Source: Prorocentrum cordatum
Taxonomy: Eukaryota; Sar; Dinophyceae; Prorocentrales; Prorocentraceae
DNA length: 64,000 bases
Direction: 5' to 3'
NCBI GenBank assembly: GCA_963575745.1
Contig: CAUYUJ010007446.1
Location: 506,001-570,000 of the forward strand
Positions 32,160-43,272 of the stretch are shown in pieces (within the stretch, counting starts at the first letter, position 1; the number at the start of each line of letters is the position of its first letter). The notes under the pieces were generated by a model. That model had not been told where the DNA came from. It saw nothing but the letters and a program-made list of their open reading frames with translations, and ran no database searches. The translations under genes were made by a program, and so were the position numbers.

Positions 32160-32740
32160 CCGACGATACGACAACGACGACCACGACGACGACAAATACG
32201 TCGACGACGACGATGACGACGACGACGACTGAGACGATTGAGACGACTCGGACGACCCCGAGGACTCAGACAACCCAGACAACCCAGACAACGACGACGA
32301 CGACGAAGACGACAAAGACGGCGACGACTCCCACTCCGACTACGACCCTGACGGTTCCGACGACTCTAAGGACTCCGACGACCTTGACGATTCCGACGAC
32401 TCCGACGTTTCCGACCACTCCGACACCGACGACAACGACGACGATGATGACCACGTTTCCGACTTCGGCTCCGGCTCCGTCTCCGACTGCGTTTTTAATG
32501 ACTCCGACGATTCCGACGACGACGCCGACTTCGGCTCCGACTCCGACTCCGACAACCCCGGCGGCTCCGACTCTGACGATTCCGTTTCCGACTCCGACGA
32601 CTCTGATTCTGACCCTGATTCTGATTTTGGCAACGACTCTGACGACGACGACGACGCCGACGACGACGATGACGACGACGATGATTTCGACGACGACGAC
32701 GATGACGACGACGACGACGACTCCGGCTCCTGTTCCAGCT
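32160..32740. repeat. (GAC/GACTCC)n degenerate triplet array
   Basis: About 580 bp of GAC, TCC and GAT-type triplets. Plus frame Thr/Pro-rich, minus frame Ser/Glu-rich; both are artefacts of the triplet repeat. 32,745-34,500 beyond it contains only short ORFs without domains, plus a TCCCCC-TGTA-GGGGGA hairpin (33,693-33,708) in a T-rich patch. Confidence 0.9.
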
Positions 32741-34499
32741 CCTGGTCCGTCTCCGGCTCACTTCGGAGGAGCGTATCTTCACACCAATCCATTCTTAAGA
32801 TGTACAATTGATACCAGGAATAGTTGTTCGGTGCCGCTTGTCTTTCCAATATCATTTCGTTGATATGTGTTTCGTTTTTCCCTCCGTTGCACCGCGCGTA
32901 TGCCTCTTCCTTTATCCGCCACCTCCCGCCTTCCTCCGCTCGCAGCCGAGGTAGAATGAAGCATCGGCCCTGTTATCTTGTAGGTCTTGCCGCGTCCTCA
33001 TTCGTGCAGCCTTACCAAGACTTCGTATGTCCTGGCCAGGGTCTGACTTTGGTTTGATCCAGATAGATCGCCCTCCGATCTGGCCCGCCCATAGAGGCCA
33101 CCACGGGGCTGCCTCCTAACCTTCGTCGTCCTCTTCGTCGCCCTCGTCGAATTTGTCGTCGCTCTCGTTCTCTCCCTCTTTTCTCCGCCTCTTGCCCTTT
33201 CTCACACCGTCAATGTCGTGGACTTCGCCGATAAGCGACGCCCAGAACTCTCGAACCCGTTCCAAGGACCAGCCCTCCCTCCCAGATGTCGTTCTGACGG
33301 TCTCAGAGCTCGAAGGCGGGGCCCCGCGAAGCCGAACACAACATGGCGCGGCGCGGCAGCGGCGCCCACGAGAGATCTCCGGAGGTTCTCTGGAGATCTT
33401 CGCACTGATCCAGAGGTTCTTGCGAGCCTCCCCCCGGCACACGACGTGGCAAGAGCGTCCCGAAGCCTCGATGCTCGGCCTTGCCTCCCCGAGCCTCGAT
33501 CCTCGAGCCCGCTGGCCCTCTGGGCGAACCGAGGCGGCAACGGCGCCGTGGTACGCTTGCCTCAAGTCGGGCCTGTCCCTCTACAGGAGGAATATTCCAA
33601 CCTAGTCGAAAAATAGTCAGGGGACGATGTTTTGATTATGTTTGCCTATTCGGGGGGCATTTTTTGAGTATTTTTTATTTTTCGCACAAAAATCCCCCTG
33701 TAGGGGGACACGCCCGACTTAATGCTTGCCCCCGTCCCCTGTCCTCGTCGGCTCCCTCGGCATCTTACCATCGAAAATTGGAACTCGTGCGCCACAAGTT
33801 TTGCGGCGACGTCGATATCTGAGGCCTGCGGCCCTTCCCGCGCTTCTCTCTGGGGACGAGCTCTGTCGCGATGGAGGCGGTTCGTTCATTTATTCCCTCG
33901 TCGTCCTCGTCGCCTCCCTCGTCGTTTTCGCCGCCGCCTGGCAACTGGGAGGTCCAGGGATAACCCAGGTTATCGGGTCCGCCCGCCCCCCCCCCTTCCC
34001 TTGGATAATCTGATCTCGTCGGCTTCGCAGCTCCGAGGGGGGTATACAGTACTGGTGCGCGCGGGCATACAAGGGGCTACCCAAAGCGAAAAGGTCGAGT
34101 CATAGGCGGTCACCTCCCCCGCTACCCCCTCCACCGAACAACCCGAGTCATCGCCAGCTGGCCCCTTGGGAGGCGGGCCAACCGGGACCGCGGCTGCAGC
34201 GGCGCGTGTCCCTCGTGGGCGGGCGCGCATCGTCGCCGCAGCGGGGCCCGTCCGGCGGATCGCCGCGACTCCTCGTCGTCAAGCAGGACGGCGGCCGCGC
34301 GCGCAAGCGTCGTCGCCGCCGCCGCCGCTGCCGCTCGTCGTCGTTGTCGCCGTCGTCGCCGCCGCCGTCGTCGTCGTCGGCGTCGTCGCTGAGATTCGAG
34401 GGTCGAGGTTTTCGGGCGTCCCGTTCGGGGACCGCACCCGCCTTAGAATAGTGGCCAGAGCGTACCCCGAGGCAGCTCCAGCAGTCGTCGTCGCCGTCG

Positions 34500-35070
34500 T
34501 CTTCGGGATAAGAGGGGCAAGGAGGAGGAGGAGGAGGAGGGCGAGGAGCGGCAGGACGAGGAGGAGGGAGGAAGAAGAGGAGGGAAGGAGGAGCATGCGG
34601 AGGAGGAGACGGAGGAGGACAGGATGAGGAGTTGGGGAGGAGAGGGAGAGAATAAAGAGGAGAAGGAGGAGAACGACGAGGAGGGGAAGAGGGAGGGAGA
34701 AGAGGAGAATGGAGGAGGAGAGGAGGGGGAGGAGGAGGAGGAGGAGGAGGAGGAGGAGGAGGAGGAGGAGGCGGAGAGGAGAGAGACGAGGGAGGATGGA
34801 AGAGGGAAGGGGGAGGAGGGAGGATGAGGGAGGAGGACGAGGGCTGAGCTGTGTGCGCGCCACCTGTGAGGGCACGAGCAACGCGGCGACGTTTCCGCTT
34901 AGCCACCCTCGGCTTCCACCACCACGTGTCCGCCAACCCTTCCGCCTCGCCTCCTCGTCTTCCTCCCCGTCTCCCTCATCTCCTCCTCCTCCTCCTCCTC
35001 CTCCTCCTCTCCTCCTCCTCCTCCTCCTCGCCTCCTCCTCCTCCGCCTCCTCCTCCTCCTTCTCCCTTCC
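34500..35070. repeat. (GGA)n followed by (TCC)n, opposite strand bias
   Basis: 34,520-34,830 is purine-rich, with a pure (GGA) block at about 34,729-34,771. 34,978-35,065 is (TCC)n. The two arrays are inverted relative to each other about 200 bp apart and could pair. No gene. Confidence 0.9.
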
Positions 35071-35412
35071 CCTTACCCTCCCGATTCGTTAGCTCTTGTT
35101 CCCCCTTCTTCGGTCCCAAAGTCCCACCACCCGTCCAACCATGGAGAGGATGTCCATTGGGGCAAAGCGTGTGAGGCGATGTCCGACACTGGGCCGGATC
35201 ACCACTATCCGGCACGAAATGACCCTCCCTCCCCCAGGCTGCGCGCGGTGGCGAGGAGCGGGCGGATGCGCCTCTGGCGCCGCCGACGACAGCGCGACGG
35301 CCGCGCGCGAGGTGCGCGGCCGCGGGCGTCCGCGGGTAGCGGACCTCACGACATCTGGGGCTGTTTGCTAGCAGACGGCCGCCAGGGCCTCTTTCATGAT
35401 GACCCATCCACA

Positions 35413-35491
35413 CTCCTCCTCCTCCTCCTCCTCCTCCTCCTCCTCCTCCTCCTCCTCCTCCTCCTCCTCCTCCTCCTCCTCCTCCTCCTCC
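35413..35491. repeat. (CTC)n microsatellite
   Basis: About 26 perfect CTC units, immediately upstream of the second spliced-leader-like sequence. Confidence 0.95.
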
Positions 35492-35503
35492 CCCCATCCT
35501 TGT

Positions 35504-35525
35504 TCCGTAGCCACTGTGGCGTTAG
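35504..35525 (+). other. Possible decayed spliced-leader relic
   Basis: TCCGTAGCCACTGTGGCGTT plus AG matches the dinoflagellate leader at 17 of 22 positions, including the first ten. Like the relic at 14,972 it follows directly on a (CTC)n array. No recognised element follows, so this is weaker. Confidence 0.35.
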
Positions 35526-35540
35526 ACGGATTATTTCTAC

Positions 35541-36047
35541 GTGCGGCCGAAGCGGGCCTCGGCATGTTCGGAAGCACAGCTTGATCTTCGCGTTGTTTCG
35601 TATATGACAAATCTGGTTGGTGTGATGGCTTTCGACGATGGTATCGATTTGCCTTGTGGTGAAGTATCTTGCTTCGCCACAAAGGCGCTGAGGCGCGTCA
35701 CGTCGTTCTCTGGCAAGGACGGTTCGGGATTACACAGTGCTGTGCATGGGCGTCTTCGCGCCAGGCGCCCGATGGAATTCTTGATCACCTTGTCGCTTCG
35801 CCCATTTGCTTGCGTCGAGATGCACCTGTGTTCGTCTCGCGCCAGCTGGATTATCCGGGGTGCGTGCAACAGCACTTCACTTCGCCAGTGTCTGAAGCGG
35901 TGCTCTCAGTTCCTGCGGTGCCCAGTGCTTGCGGTGGCTCAGGCTCAGTCGGATCTTGGTGAGGGGGCCGAGCGGTCATTCATTGTCTTTGGGCGCGTGG
36001 CTGAAGTGAGGTTCTGCGGTGCGGATTGTTGCTGTTGTTGTTGCTGA
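35541..36047 (+). other. Unrecognised coding-like segment
   Basis: The frame stays open for 168 codons and its first half (VVSYMTNLVGVMAFDDGIDL; CGEVSCFATKALRRVTSF) has normal complexity. Later CNSTSLRQCLKRCSQFLRCP is Cys-rich; the last residues are (TGT)n microsatellite. Another frame (about 35,780-35,960) looks equally protein-like. It could be a decayed gene copied with the leader-like sequence upstream, but no family is recognised. Confidence 0.2.
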
Positions 36048-36250
36048 TGTTGTTGGTAGTGTTGTTGTTGGTGTTGGTGTTGTTGTTGCTGATGGGATTG
36101 GTGTTGTTGTAGTTGTCGTTATTGTTGATGCTGCTCATTCAGTATATGTTGTTGTGATTGTTGGTATTGTTGTTGGTGTTGTTGTTTGCTGTGTGTTGTT
36201 TGGTTTGGTGTTTGGTGTTTGCTGTTTGTTGTTGTTTGTTTTTGTGTCAT
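36020..36250. repeat. (TTG)n-rich tract
   Basis: Degenerate TTG/GTT triplets, same type as 55,705-56,033 and 56,787-56,990. Confidence 0.9.
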
Positions 36251-36259
36251 CGCCCCCCC

Positions 36260-36452
36260 CAGCGACCCGGCCCGCGCCCCACCCGCCACACACCGGCGAC
36301 CCAGCCCACGACCAACCCCACGACCCACAAACATGTTTATATGTTGTCCAAATGTGGCACCTCTTGCGGGCTTCGTCAGAGCTTCGCAAACTGCCGACGT
36401 CCCCGCCGCCCCCATCAGTCTTATCCGCAGCTGCCGGGTGCTACGAAATCGA
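36260..36452 (+). repeat. Dispersed repeat D, copy 1
   Basis: Begins with CGACCCA/CCCACGACC-type units, then ACAAACATGTTTATATG, TTGCGGGCTTCGTCAGAG, CTTCGCAAACTGCCGACGTC and CCGGGTGCTACGAA. The same order is found at 53,340-53,545, downstream of the large CGACCCACCC satellite. Confidence 0.65.
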
Positions 36453-36661
36453 TTGGAATTGTATCACAAGCTAGTGGAGGCGCAGAACCCGTCAAGTCCG
36501 AAGCACTAGGGCGCTCTGGAGATGCAGGCGGGCGATGCTCTTTATGTATTGTCTTCTTCTTCTTATTCCCCATATCCTAAGATGGGGTTCTTGTTATTAC
36601 TTGGACGCCTCCTACTCCCTCTCCTCCTTCCTGCTCCTCTTTCCTCCTCCCCTCCTGTCGG

Positions 36662-36930
36662 ACTTACTCATACTCAGACTTGCTCATACTCAGACTTACT
36701 CATACACAGACTTACTCATACTCAGACTTACTCATACCCAGACTTACTCATACACAGTATTACTCATACTCAGACTTACTCATACCCAGACGTACACATA
36801 CACAGATTTTCTCATACACAGACCTACTCATACCCAGACTTACTCATACACAGACTTACTCATACACAGACTTACTCATACCCAGGCATACTCATACTCA
36901 GACCTACTCATACTCAGACTTACTCAACAC
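36662..36930. repeat. 15-bp satellite, ~18 copies
   Basis: Units of CAGACTTACTCATAC with C/A exchange at position 14 (CATAC/ACA). The period is a multiple of three, so all plus frames translate as Thr/Tyr/Leu/Ser repeats such as HTQTYSYTDLL. No stop occurs in the unit. Confidence 0.95.
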
Positions 36931-36944
36931 ACATCAGATTTGGA

Positions 36945-37835
36945 GGATGTCTCCAGCGGAGCGCTGGTTTCAGCACCCCTAAGGGGGGCCGCCAGGGGTG
37001 TTTGCACGGGCTCGTTCGCGGCCAGTTTGTGGGGATGTCTCAGGCGGTTTGCTTGTTTCTGGGCCCAACATCCTTCGCTTGGAGAGCAGATGGTGAGGAT
37101 GTCTCAGGCGGGGCGCTGGTTTCAGCACCCCTAAGGGGAGCCGCCAGGGGTGTTTGCACGGGCTCGTTCGCGGCCATTTTGTGGGGATGTCTCAGGCGGT
37201 TTGCTTGTTTCTGGGCCCAACATCCTTCGCTTGGAGAGCAGATTGTGAGGATGTCTCAGGCGGGGCGCTGGTTTCAGCACCCCTAAGGGGAGCCGCCAGG
37301 GGTGGTTGCACGGGCTCGTTCGCGGCCATTTTGTGGGGATGTCTCAGGCGGTTTGCTTGTTTCTGGGCCCAACATCCTTCGCTTGGAGAGCAGATTGTGA
37401 GGATGTCTCAGCGGGGCGCTGGTTTCAGCACCCCTAAGGGGAGCCGCCAGGGGTGGTTGCACGGGCTCGTTCGCGGCCATTTTGTGGGGATGTCTCAGGC
37501 GGTTTGCTTGTTTCTGGGCCCAACATCCTTCGCTTGGAGAGCAGATTGTGAGGATGTCTCAGGCGGGGCGCTGGTTTCAGCACCCCTAAGGGGAGCCGCC
37601 AGGGGTGGTTGCACGGGCTCGTTCGCGGCCATTTTGTGGGGATGTCTCAGGCGGTTTGCTTGTTTCTGGGCTCAACATCCTTCGCTTGGAGAGCAGATTG
37701 TGACGATGTCTCAAGCGGGGCGCTGGTTGCAGCACCCCTATGGGGAGCCGCCAGGGGTGGTTGCACGGGCACGTTCGCGGCCATATTGTGGGGATGTCTC
37801 AGGCGGTTCGCTTGTTTCTGGGCTCAACAGGGAGG
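36945..37835 (+). repeat. 152-bp satellite, six near-identical copies
   Basis: GCGCTGGTTTCAGCACCCCT starts at 36,961, 37,113, 37,265, 37,416, 37,568 and (with one change) 37,720: spacings 152, 152, 151, 152, 152. Copies differ by only a few bases. Since 152 is not a multiple of three, an ORF through the array cycles through all three frames, so the 314-aa ORF here is unlikely to be a gene. Confidence 0.95.
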
Positions 37836-37849
37836 GAAATGACAGGAAC

Positions 37850-38092
37850 GAGGATGAGGAGGAGGAACAGGAGGAGGAGGAGGAGGCGGGGGATCGTGAG
37901 GAAGGGCATGGGGGTGCGGAGGGGGAGGGGGAGCAGGAGGATGAGGAGGAGGAGCAGGAGCAGGAGAAGGGAGGGGGCGGAGGAACAGGAGGAGGAGGAG
38001 GAGGAGGAGGGCGCTTTGCTCGAAGGTCCTTGACGCGAGCAGAACGTTTGTTCCGAAGTCCAGGACATATATATATATATATATATATGTAT
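37850..38092. repeat. (GGA)n and (TA)n microsatellites
   Basis: 37,850-38,010 is GGA/GAG-rich; (TA)11 lies at about 38,068-38,090. Directly follows the 152-bp satellite. 38,093-38,527 has nothing recognised. Confidence 0.9.
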
Positions 38093-38527
38093 TCATAGGG
38101 GGTGACTGCGAGGGGGGGGCGGTGGTTGTGTGCGGGGATCGTTGGAAATGCTCACCGTGGCACTATCCTCCAACATGACATGCACTTATGGCCTTGTGTG
38201 GCTAAACGCTCGTCTTACATACCCCACTGCCAACTATCCTACAACATATGCGCATGCGGGGGCCTCCAAAGCTACCGCGGGCTGAAAAGGGGAAGGCCTG
38301 GCAGCTGAGGAGGGGGGATGAAGAGGAAGAGGCTCGCATTCAACCGTACTCAAAGCTCACTCTGACTCATACGCAATCACCCGCATTAGGGGTCACTCGT
38401 CTTCGTCGGCCCTGTCGCCCACGTGGACGCGCTATTGTAGTCGACCGCTCATGAACAGACGCTCACCACGGCATGACATAAAACATGAGATGCACATATG
38501 GGGAGCTCCACGCAGTGAGTAATTATT

Positions 38528-39111
38528 TTTCTCCGTTTCTCCATGTGCCGCATTTGCTTATGGTTTTCCTCGGTCTGGCAGTGAGGGCGAGGAATAGAGC
38601 CCCGAGATGTGTAGCCGCACTGGCGCGCTCGAGGCCAATATTCATGCCATTCGCTATTCTGCCATTGATGATGTCAAGGCGATGTGTAGCGATGCGGTTC
38701 AAACGGTCAATTGCCAAGTGGTTCCAAGTATTGTATCCTAGTGGGTGAATAAAAGTGTGGTTTCTTGCTTTGAGCTTTGTATTCGCAAGATGCACCAACT
38801 GGCCGATCAACTGCCTGTTTATATGTCGTTGGTGGGGGCTTTTGTCCAGGCATTGAAAGAGAGCCCGTGACAGGTGGTGGCCCACAGTCGTGCGTCGACT
38901 TCACCTGGTCGTTCCTCGTTCCCCTCGAGCCCAAGACCGCCTTCTGGCAATATTGCAGAACGTGCGTGCAAGTGCGGTCGAAGGCGCCACAGTCTCGACG
39001 GTGTCTGTCGGCATCAAAAGTGCCGCATCATCGAGGAGGAGACGAGGTGCAGGCTCTTTGTGCCAAGCCCGTTTGGACAATGTTCGGAAACGACGGGTTG
39101 GCTTTCGTAGT
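38528..39111 (+). pseudogene. Coding remnant with three in-frame stops and a Cys/His cluster
   Basis: Frame 0 reads as natural protein over 190 codons but is cut by TAG (38,595-38,597), TAG (38,739-38,741) and TGA (38,868-38,870). Pieces: EMCSRTGALEANIHAIRYSA; IDDVKAMCSDAVQTVNCQVV; WVNKSVVSCFELCIRKMHQL; ADQLPVYMSLVGAFVQALKE; and after the TGA, ERACKCGRRRHSLDGVCRHQ followed by KC. The C.C......H....C.H..C pattern is zinc-finger-like. Codon usage is less GC-biased than in the two retroelements, suggesting a different origin or age. Not recognised. The stop positions are read from the given sequence; sequencing error is unlikely to create three nonsense codons in one frame. Confidence 0.45.
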
Positions 39112-39589
39112 CCGCTTCTTCGGTTTGCGGGCTTTGGCGGAGTCGACGACTCGTGGTTTGACCGTATCGACCCTGATTCGGAGGAGGAGGAAAAGACAAT
39201 TGCCATAATGTTCGCGACAGAATTTAGCGTCGAGGAGGGCGGCGGCGCATGATCTCCCAGCCTCGGCACTTTCACCACGATCTTCGGGGTCAGGGCCAGC
39301 ATTTTTTTCGTTCACCTCCAAGACGCTTCCTCTCACATCCTGCACCTTGCGCTCGTCAAGTATATTATATGTGGTTCGCGCCTTCTCTCAATCGCCACCT
39401 GACGGCGGGCTGATTCCCTCCTGCGCGTTGCACTAGCGTTTCTCTGGGTACCTTCCGCCTCCCCCCATCCTTGCTTTCCGATGCTGTCTTGGCATAGCCT
39501 GGATCGAACTACCCCTGGCGAGGCGGGCGGTTGGGGCACGGTGGCTGCAGGACTCGCCCCGTGCGCGCGGCGGCGCAGCCGCCAGGGGG

Positions 39590-40236
39590 CAGTGGCGGTC
39601 GCGCGTGGCGGAGTCGGCCGACAACCTCGTGAAGAGGTGGGTGGGCGAGCTGGCGGCCTCGGAGAAGAAGGCCGACCTCTTGCAACACCATGTCGAGGCG
39701 ATGTTCGGTGAGCCCGGTGTTGGGCTCGCGATTGGTCGCTTGCGCCCCCGCGCAGGCTGCTTGGTTGTCGGGGCGGATGCCGATCGACTTCGACAGGCCA
39801 CAGGACTGACGCTCTGCACGCGCGCGCGGTGGGCCTGGACGTCGGGGCTGCTGGTCCTGACGCGATCAGATCAGCGCGGCGCAGGGCCCGTCTGGGGGAA
39901 GACGCGGCGCATCAGCGCGAGGTGAACGGCGATGCGGATGAGCAGATTAAGCGGGATTCCGCCGCCGAGCCGGGCGCTCTGCAAGCCGCTGCGGGCCCAT
40001 TTGGGGAGCCAGTGGGCGACGCCGTGGAGCCGCAGGAATTCGCGTGGAACGTGGAGGCCTCCGAATGTGCGTGCACCGAGGTGCACAGACACATGTTCGA
40101 TAGCCTGCTGTGCACCTGCGGCACGTTGGTCTTTTCCAGCTGCGATTGGGGGCCGCTGGAGGCCGCTGTGGACTGCTGGGCGCGACCTGTGGAACTTCCG
40201 CTCGCGGGCGACACGGCCGACGGGGCTAGGACTTGA
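39590..40236 (+). pseudogene. Two-frame coding remnant, unknown family
   Basis: Frame 2 from about 39,605 reads MAESADNLVKRWVGELAASE, KKADLLQHHVEAMFGEPGVG and ADADRLRQATGLTLCTRA. Near 39,825 the reading continues in frame 1: VGLDVGAAGPDAIRSARRRA, then PQEFAWNVEASECACTEVHR, HMFDSLLCTCGTLVFSSCDW and PVELPLAGDTADGART to TGA. Helical charged start and Cys/Trp-containing end give normal protein complexity; one frameshift joins them. It follows the remnant at 38,528-39,111 on the same strand and may belong with it. Function not recognised. Confidence 0.35.
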
Positions 40237-41270
40237 GTTCACCTTTTCCCGGATCTGGTCGGAGTAGTTGCCATCAAGGATGTGCCAGAGTCGGGGTTTA
40301 TGGCTCGCGCGCCCTATAAGAAGCCTGAGGAGTGGACCTGCATGCTCTGGATAAATTGGTAAACTGTTTACGAGTCGGCCGCCTCCGAGACTCGATGTGT
40401 TGGGACCCCGGCGTCATGTGTCTGGCGCGGTTTGCCATCCTGCCATCTGTTTCTGCCTGCAGCGCTTTGATCAGATGCTGGAGGTCGTGGAGCGTAGGCC
40501 TCGGGGCTCGGGCTCGGTGCAGTGCAAGGCATCAAGGAAGGTAAGGACCCTGCTGCCCAAGGCAGGAGGGCTGTAAGGGAGGGAAGCCACCGCCTGCTGC
40601 AGAAGACAGAATGGAAGACACCTACTACCACCACAGCCGGGTCATCTCGACCGCCCGCTCCGATTTTCAACCGCTACCCCGCAATGCGATCATTAAGCTT
40701 AAAGGCCTCACAGGTGTTTCGTGGGCCCGCCCTTTTCGCTCCAGGTCGCCGTGGAGTTCGTGGTCCAGGAGGCGGTCGGGGGGTCCTGGCTTGGGCAGCC
40801 TCCTGTTTGGCGGGCGGTGCAGTGGACCCGCCCCCCCGCGGTGTGAAGGACTCTAACCAGGCGCTCTTTCTCCTCGGATGAATGCTCTTCCTGCTGCTTC
40901 CAGGAACACACCATTATTTCCTTGACCTCTCCATCTTATTCCCCCTCGTTCCCATCCCCTTCGCTTTCTCAGCCGTCCTCTTTCTGATCATCCTTCCCTT
41001 CCTCTTCTCCCCCCCTTCCCCCTCTCCCCCCTTCTCCTCCCATCTCCTCCTTCCCCTCCTCCTTCCCCTCCTCTCCCCTCGGCAGGAGTCGCGCAGCAGC
41101 TCTTGCCTCGACGCCGACAAGCTGTTCGCCGCGATCGGGGAAGCGCAGAGCGACGCGGCCTTCTCTCGCCCCGGGAGGAGGAGGACGAGGCGGCGTAGGG
41201 ACGAAGGTGGAGGCATTGACAGGACGAACGGGGTGGGCGGAGGACAAATGCAAGATGAGGAGAAGGGGAG
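40237..41270. other. Gene-free stretch
   Basis: Short ORFs without domains; 40,930-41,085 is pyrimidine-rich (CCTCCTT). Nothing else seen. Confidence 0.4.
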
Positions 41271-41274
41271 CGAG

Positions 41275-41660
41275 GGGGAGGAGGAGGAGGAGGAGGAGGA
41301 GGAGGAGGAGGAGGAGGAGGAAGGAAGGAAGGAAGGAAGGAAGGAAGGAAGGATGAGGAGAACGAAGAAAGAGGAGGAGGAGGACGACAAAGCAAGAGCA
41401 AGAGAGGGATGAGAAGGAAGAGGAGGCGGAGTATGACGGAGGACGGAGGAGGACAGGGAGGGAATCACAGGATCAATTGAAAGGACAGAGGAGAAAGTGT
41501 TGGTCCACACATGCTAGGGAATGAGGGTAGAGGCTTGCGGAGGTTACCGCGGGAGGAAGTGGAAGATGAGGAGGAGGAAGAGGGTTTTTGGAGGATTCCA
41601 GAGGGGAAGGTGAAGATGATGAGGAGGAGGAGGAGGAGGAGGAGGAGAAGGTTCCTCCAG
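41275..41660. repeat. (GGA)n and (GGAA)n microsatellites
   Basis: (GAG)n at about 41,278-41,321, (GGAA)8 at about 41,321-41,354, and another (GGA) block at about 41,618-41,648. Surrounding Glu-rich ORFs are artefacts. Confidence 0.9.
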
Positions 41661-42129
41661 GTGTCCAGAGTAGGGGGGGAAAGAAGGACGGGGAAGCATG
41701 AATGCAAAGGAGGGATAAAGGCGGAGGTCTGTCCGACGCTGAGATTCACATGCAGTCCGTCTCCCGGCAAGGGCGCGGGCCCAGGATCTTCACATAGTCG
41801 ATGAGCGTACCATTGGTGCCTCGAGTGAGGTGGGCCGCCAGATTTCCGCTCGATTGAAGACCTGGTACAGTCACGTAAACATGCGTCTCGCGCGTGCCCG
41901 CTCGAAGAAAGCACACCCTCCATTTGGATCTTGATCAATACCAGTGTCCGCAGACACCCATTGTCCCTTGGAAAGAAAAGGGAGTGGAGCGGTTTGTGCA
42001 GAATCCTTGTGATGGATGCGTTGGAATTCGCAGTAAATGTGACAAAACTGATGTTGCGCGTGACCGCGAGAGGCTAGCGCGTCCTGTTCACAAATTGATC
42101 GAGGAATTCTCTGGCCTGTTTTGGAGAAG

Positions 42130-42700
42130 CGCCTCAGGTCGCCCAGGAGGATGTCTAACCTGAGGATGTGTTGAGGATGTCTCGGGCGACGCTGTAGTTT
42201 TCAGGTGTCCAGGTCGCCCAGGCGGATGTCTAACATGAGGATTTCTTGAGGACGCTTCCAGCGAAAGGCTGGTTGTTGCATCGACTCATTTGGCCCGTGG
42301 ACTGAAACCATGTTATATTTATATATATATATACCGTTCGCCCGTGAGCTCAAATCATGCGTATTTACATAGTTCAATTGGTCATTACATTAGCTCCCTC
42401 CGCACTTGAGCAAACATCTGAACATGTCTCGAGTGGGGGCTTCATTCATGAGTGGTTTGCAGGAGCGTCTCGAACGGGGGGCCCGCCCCGTGGAGCTCTA
42501 GGAGAAGGAGGAGGAGGAGGAGGAGGAGCTGAAACCATGTGTCTTTACATGAGTTCCTTCCGCCCGAGAGCGCAAGCCATATACTTTCACATGGGTTCCT
42601 TTCGCCCGTGAGCCCAAGCCACGTGTTTTCCACATGGCCCCATTGCGACCAGGAGCTCTAACCAGATGTGTTTTTAACACGGGTGTCTCCCTGCTTTCCC
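42130..42700 (+). repeat. ~44-bp tandem repeat and GAGGATGTCT direct repeats
   Basis: 42,140-42,260 repeats GTCGCCCAGG.GGATGTCTAAC and TGAGGATGT. From about 42,528 units of about 44 bp recur: TTCCTTCCGCCCGAGAGCGC, then CAAGCCAT and TTTCACATG; TTCCTTTCGCCCGTGAGCCC; a diverged third and fourth unit reach 42,700. A related piece lies at 42,336-42,370 after a short (TA)n. A (GGA)7 tract sits at 42,503-42,525. Confidence 0.6.
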
Positions 42701-43123
42701 CCTGCTCCACCCCCTCATCCTCCCGCGTAGCTGCGTACGGTAGGTCCGTGTCGCGTCGACCGGCGGCGACCCAGTTGCCAGCGTTCAACGTTGCACGCCG
42801 CCGGCGATTCAGAATCTGTCGATGTTGAAACATTTGGCGTTTCGGAAACGGCCGATCGGTCCAGGTTGAGCGATACCCGCGGTGTCAGGAACCGCAGACG
42901 AAGTCTGCACGACACGACCCTGTCGTAGCTGCGTGGCCTTCTCCCCGGCGGCGGCAGCGAGGCCGCACAGGACGGCGAGGGTGCGCACTCCGACTCGGAC
43001 GGCGGCAGCTCCCTCCCGTCGGAGCCGCCGGACATGGAGTGCAGCCGCAGCTGGGCTCTGGGGGGTGCCCTCAAGGCGGGCCGCCGCCCTCGGCTGCGAG
43101 CCAGGAGAGCGTACACGCAGGAG

Positions 43124-43225
43124 CGGAAGAAGGACACACACGTGCAGGAATCCAAGTTGGTTTCGAAAGCACACAGTGCGCGAACGCTCGTATCACGAAG
43201 CTGGTCTCGCAGACCAGGGGCCGTA

Positions 43226-43272
<47 letters not shown>

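Noticed and set aside
34148-34936. Pro/Ser/Leu-rich 262-aa minus ORF and similar extensin-like ORFs
   Set aside because: Translation of (GGA/TCC)n microsatellite.
36662-37835. Possible CRISPR array
   Set aside because: Units are contiguous without unique spacers, in a eukaryotic context, and no cas gene is present.
36535-38098. Long plus-strand ORFs over the 15-bp and 152-bp satellites
   Set aside because: 152 is not divisible by three, so a true protein repeat would not be kept; the openness comes from absence of stops in the unit.
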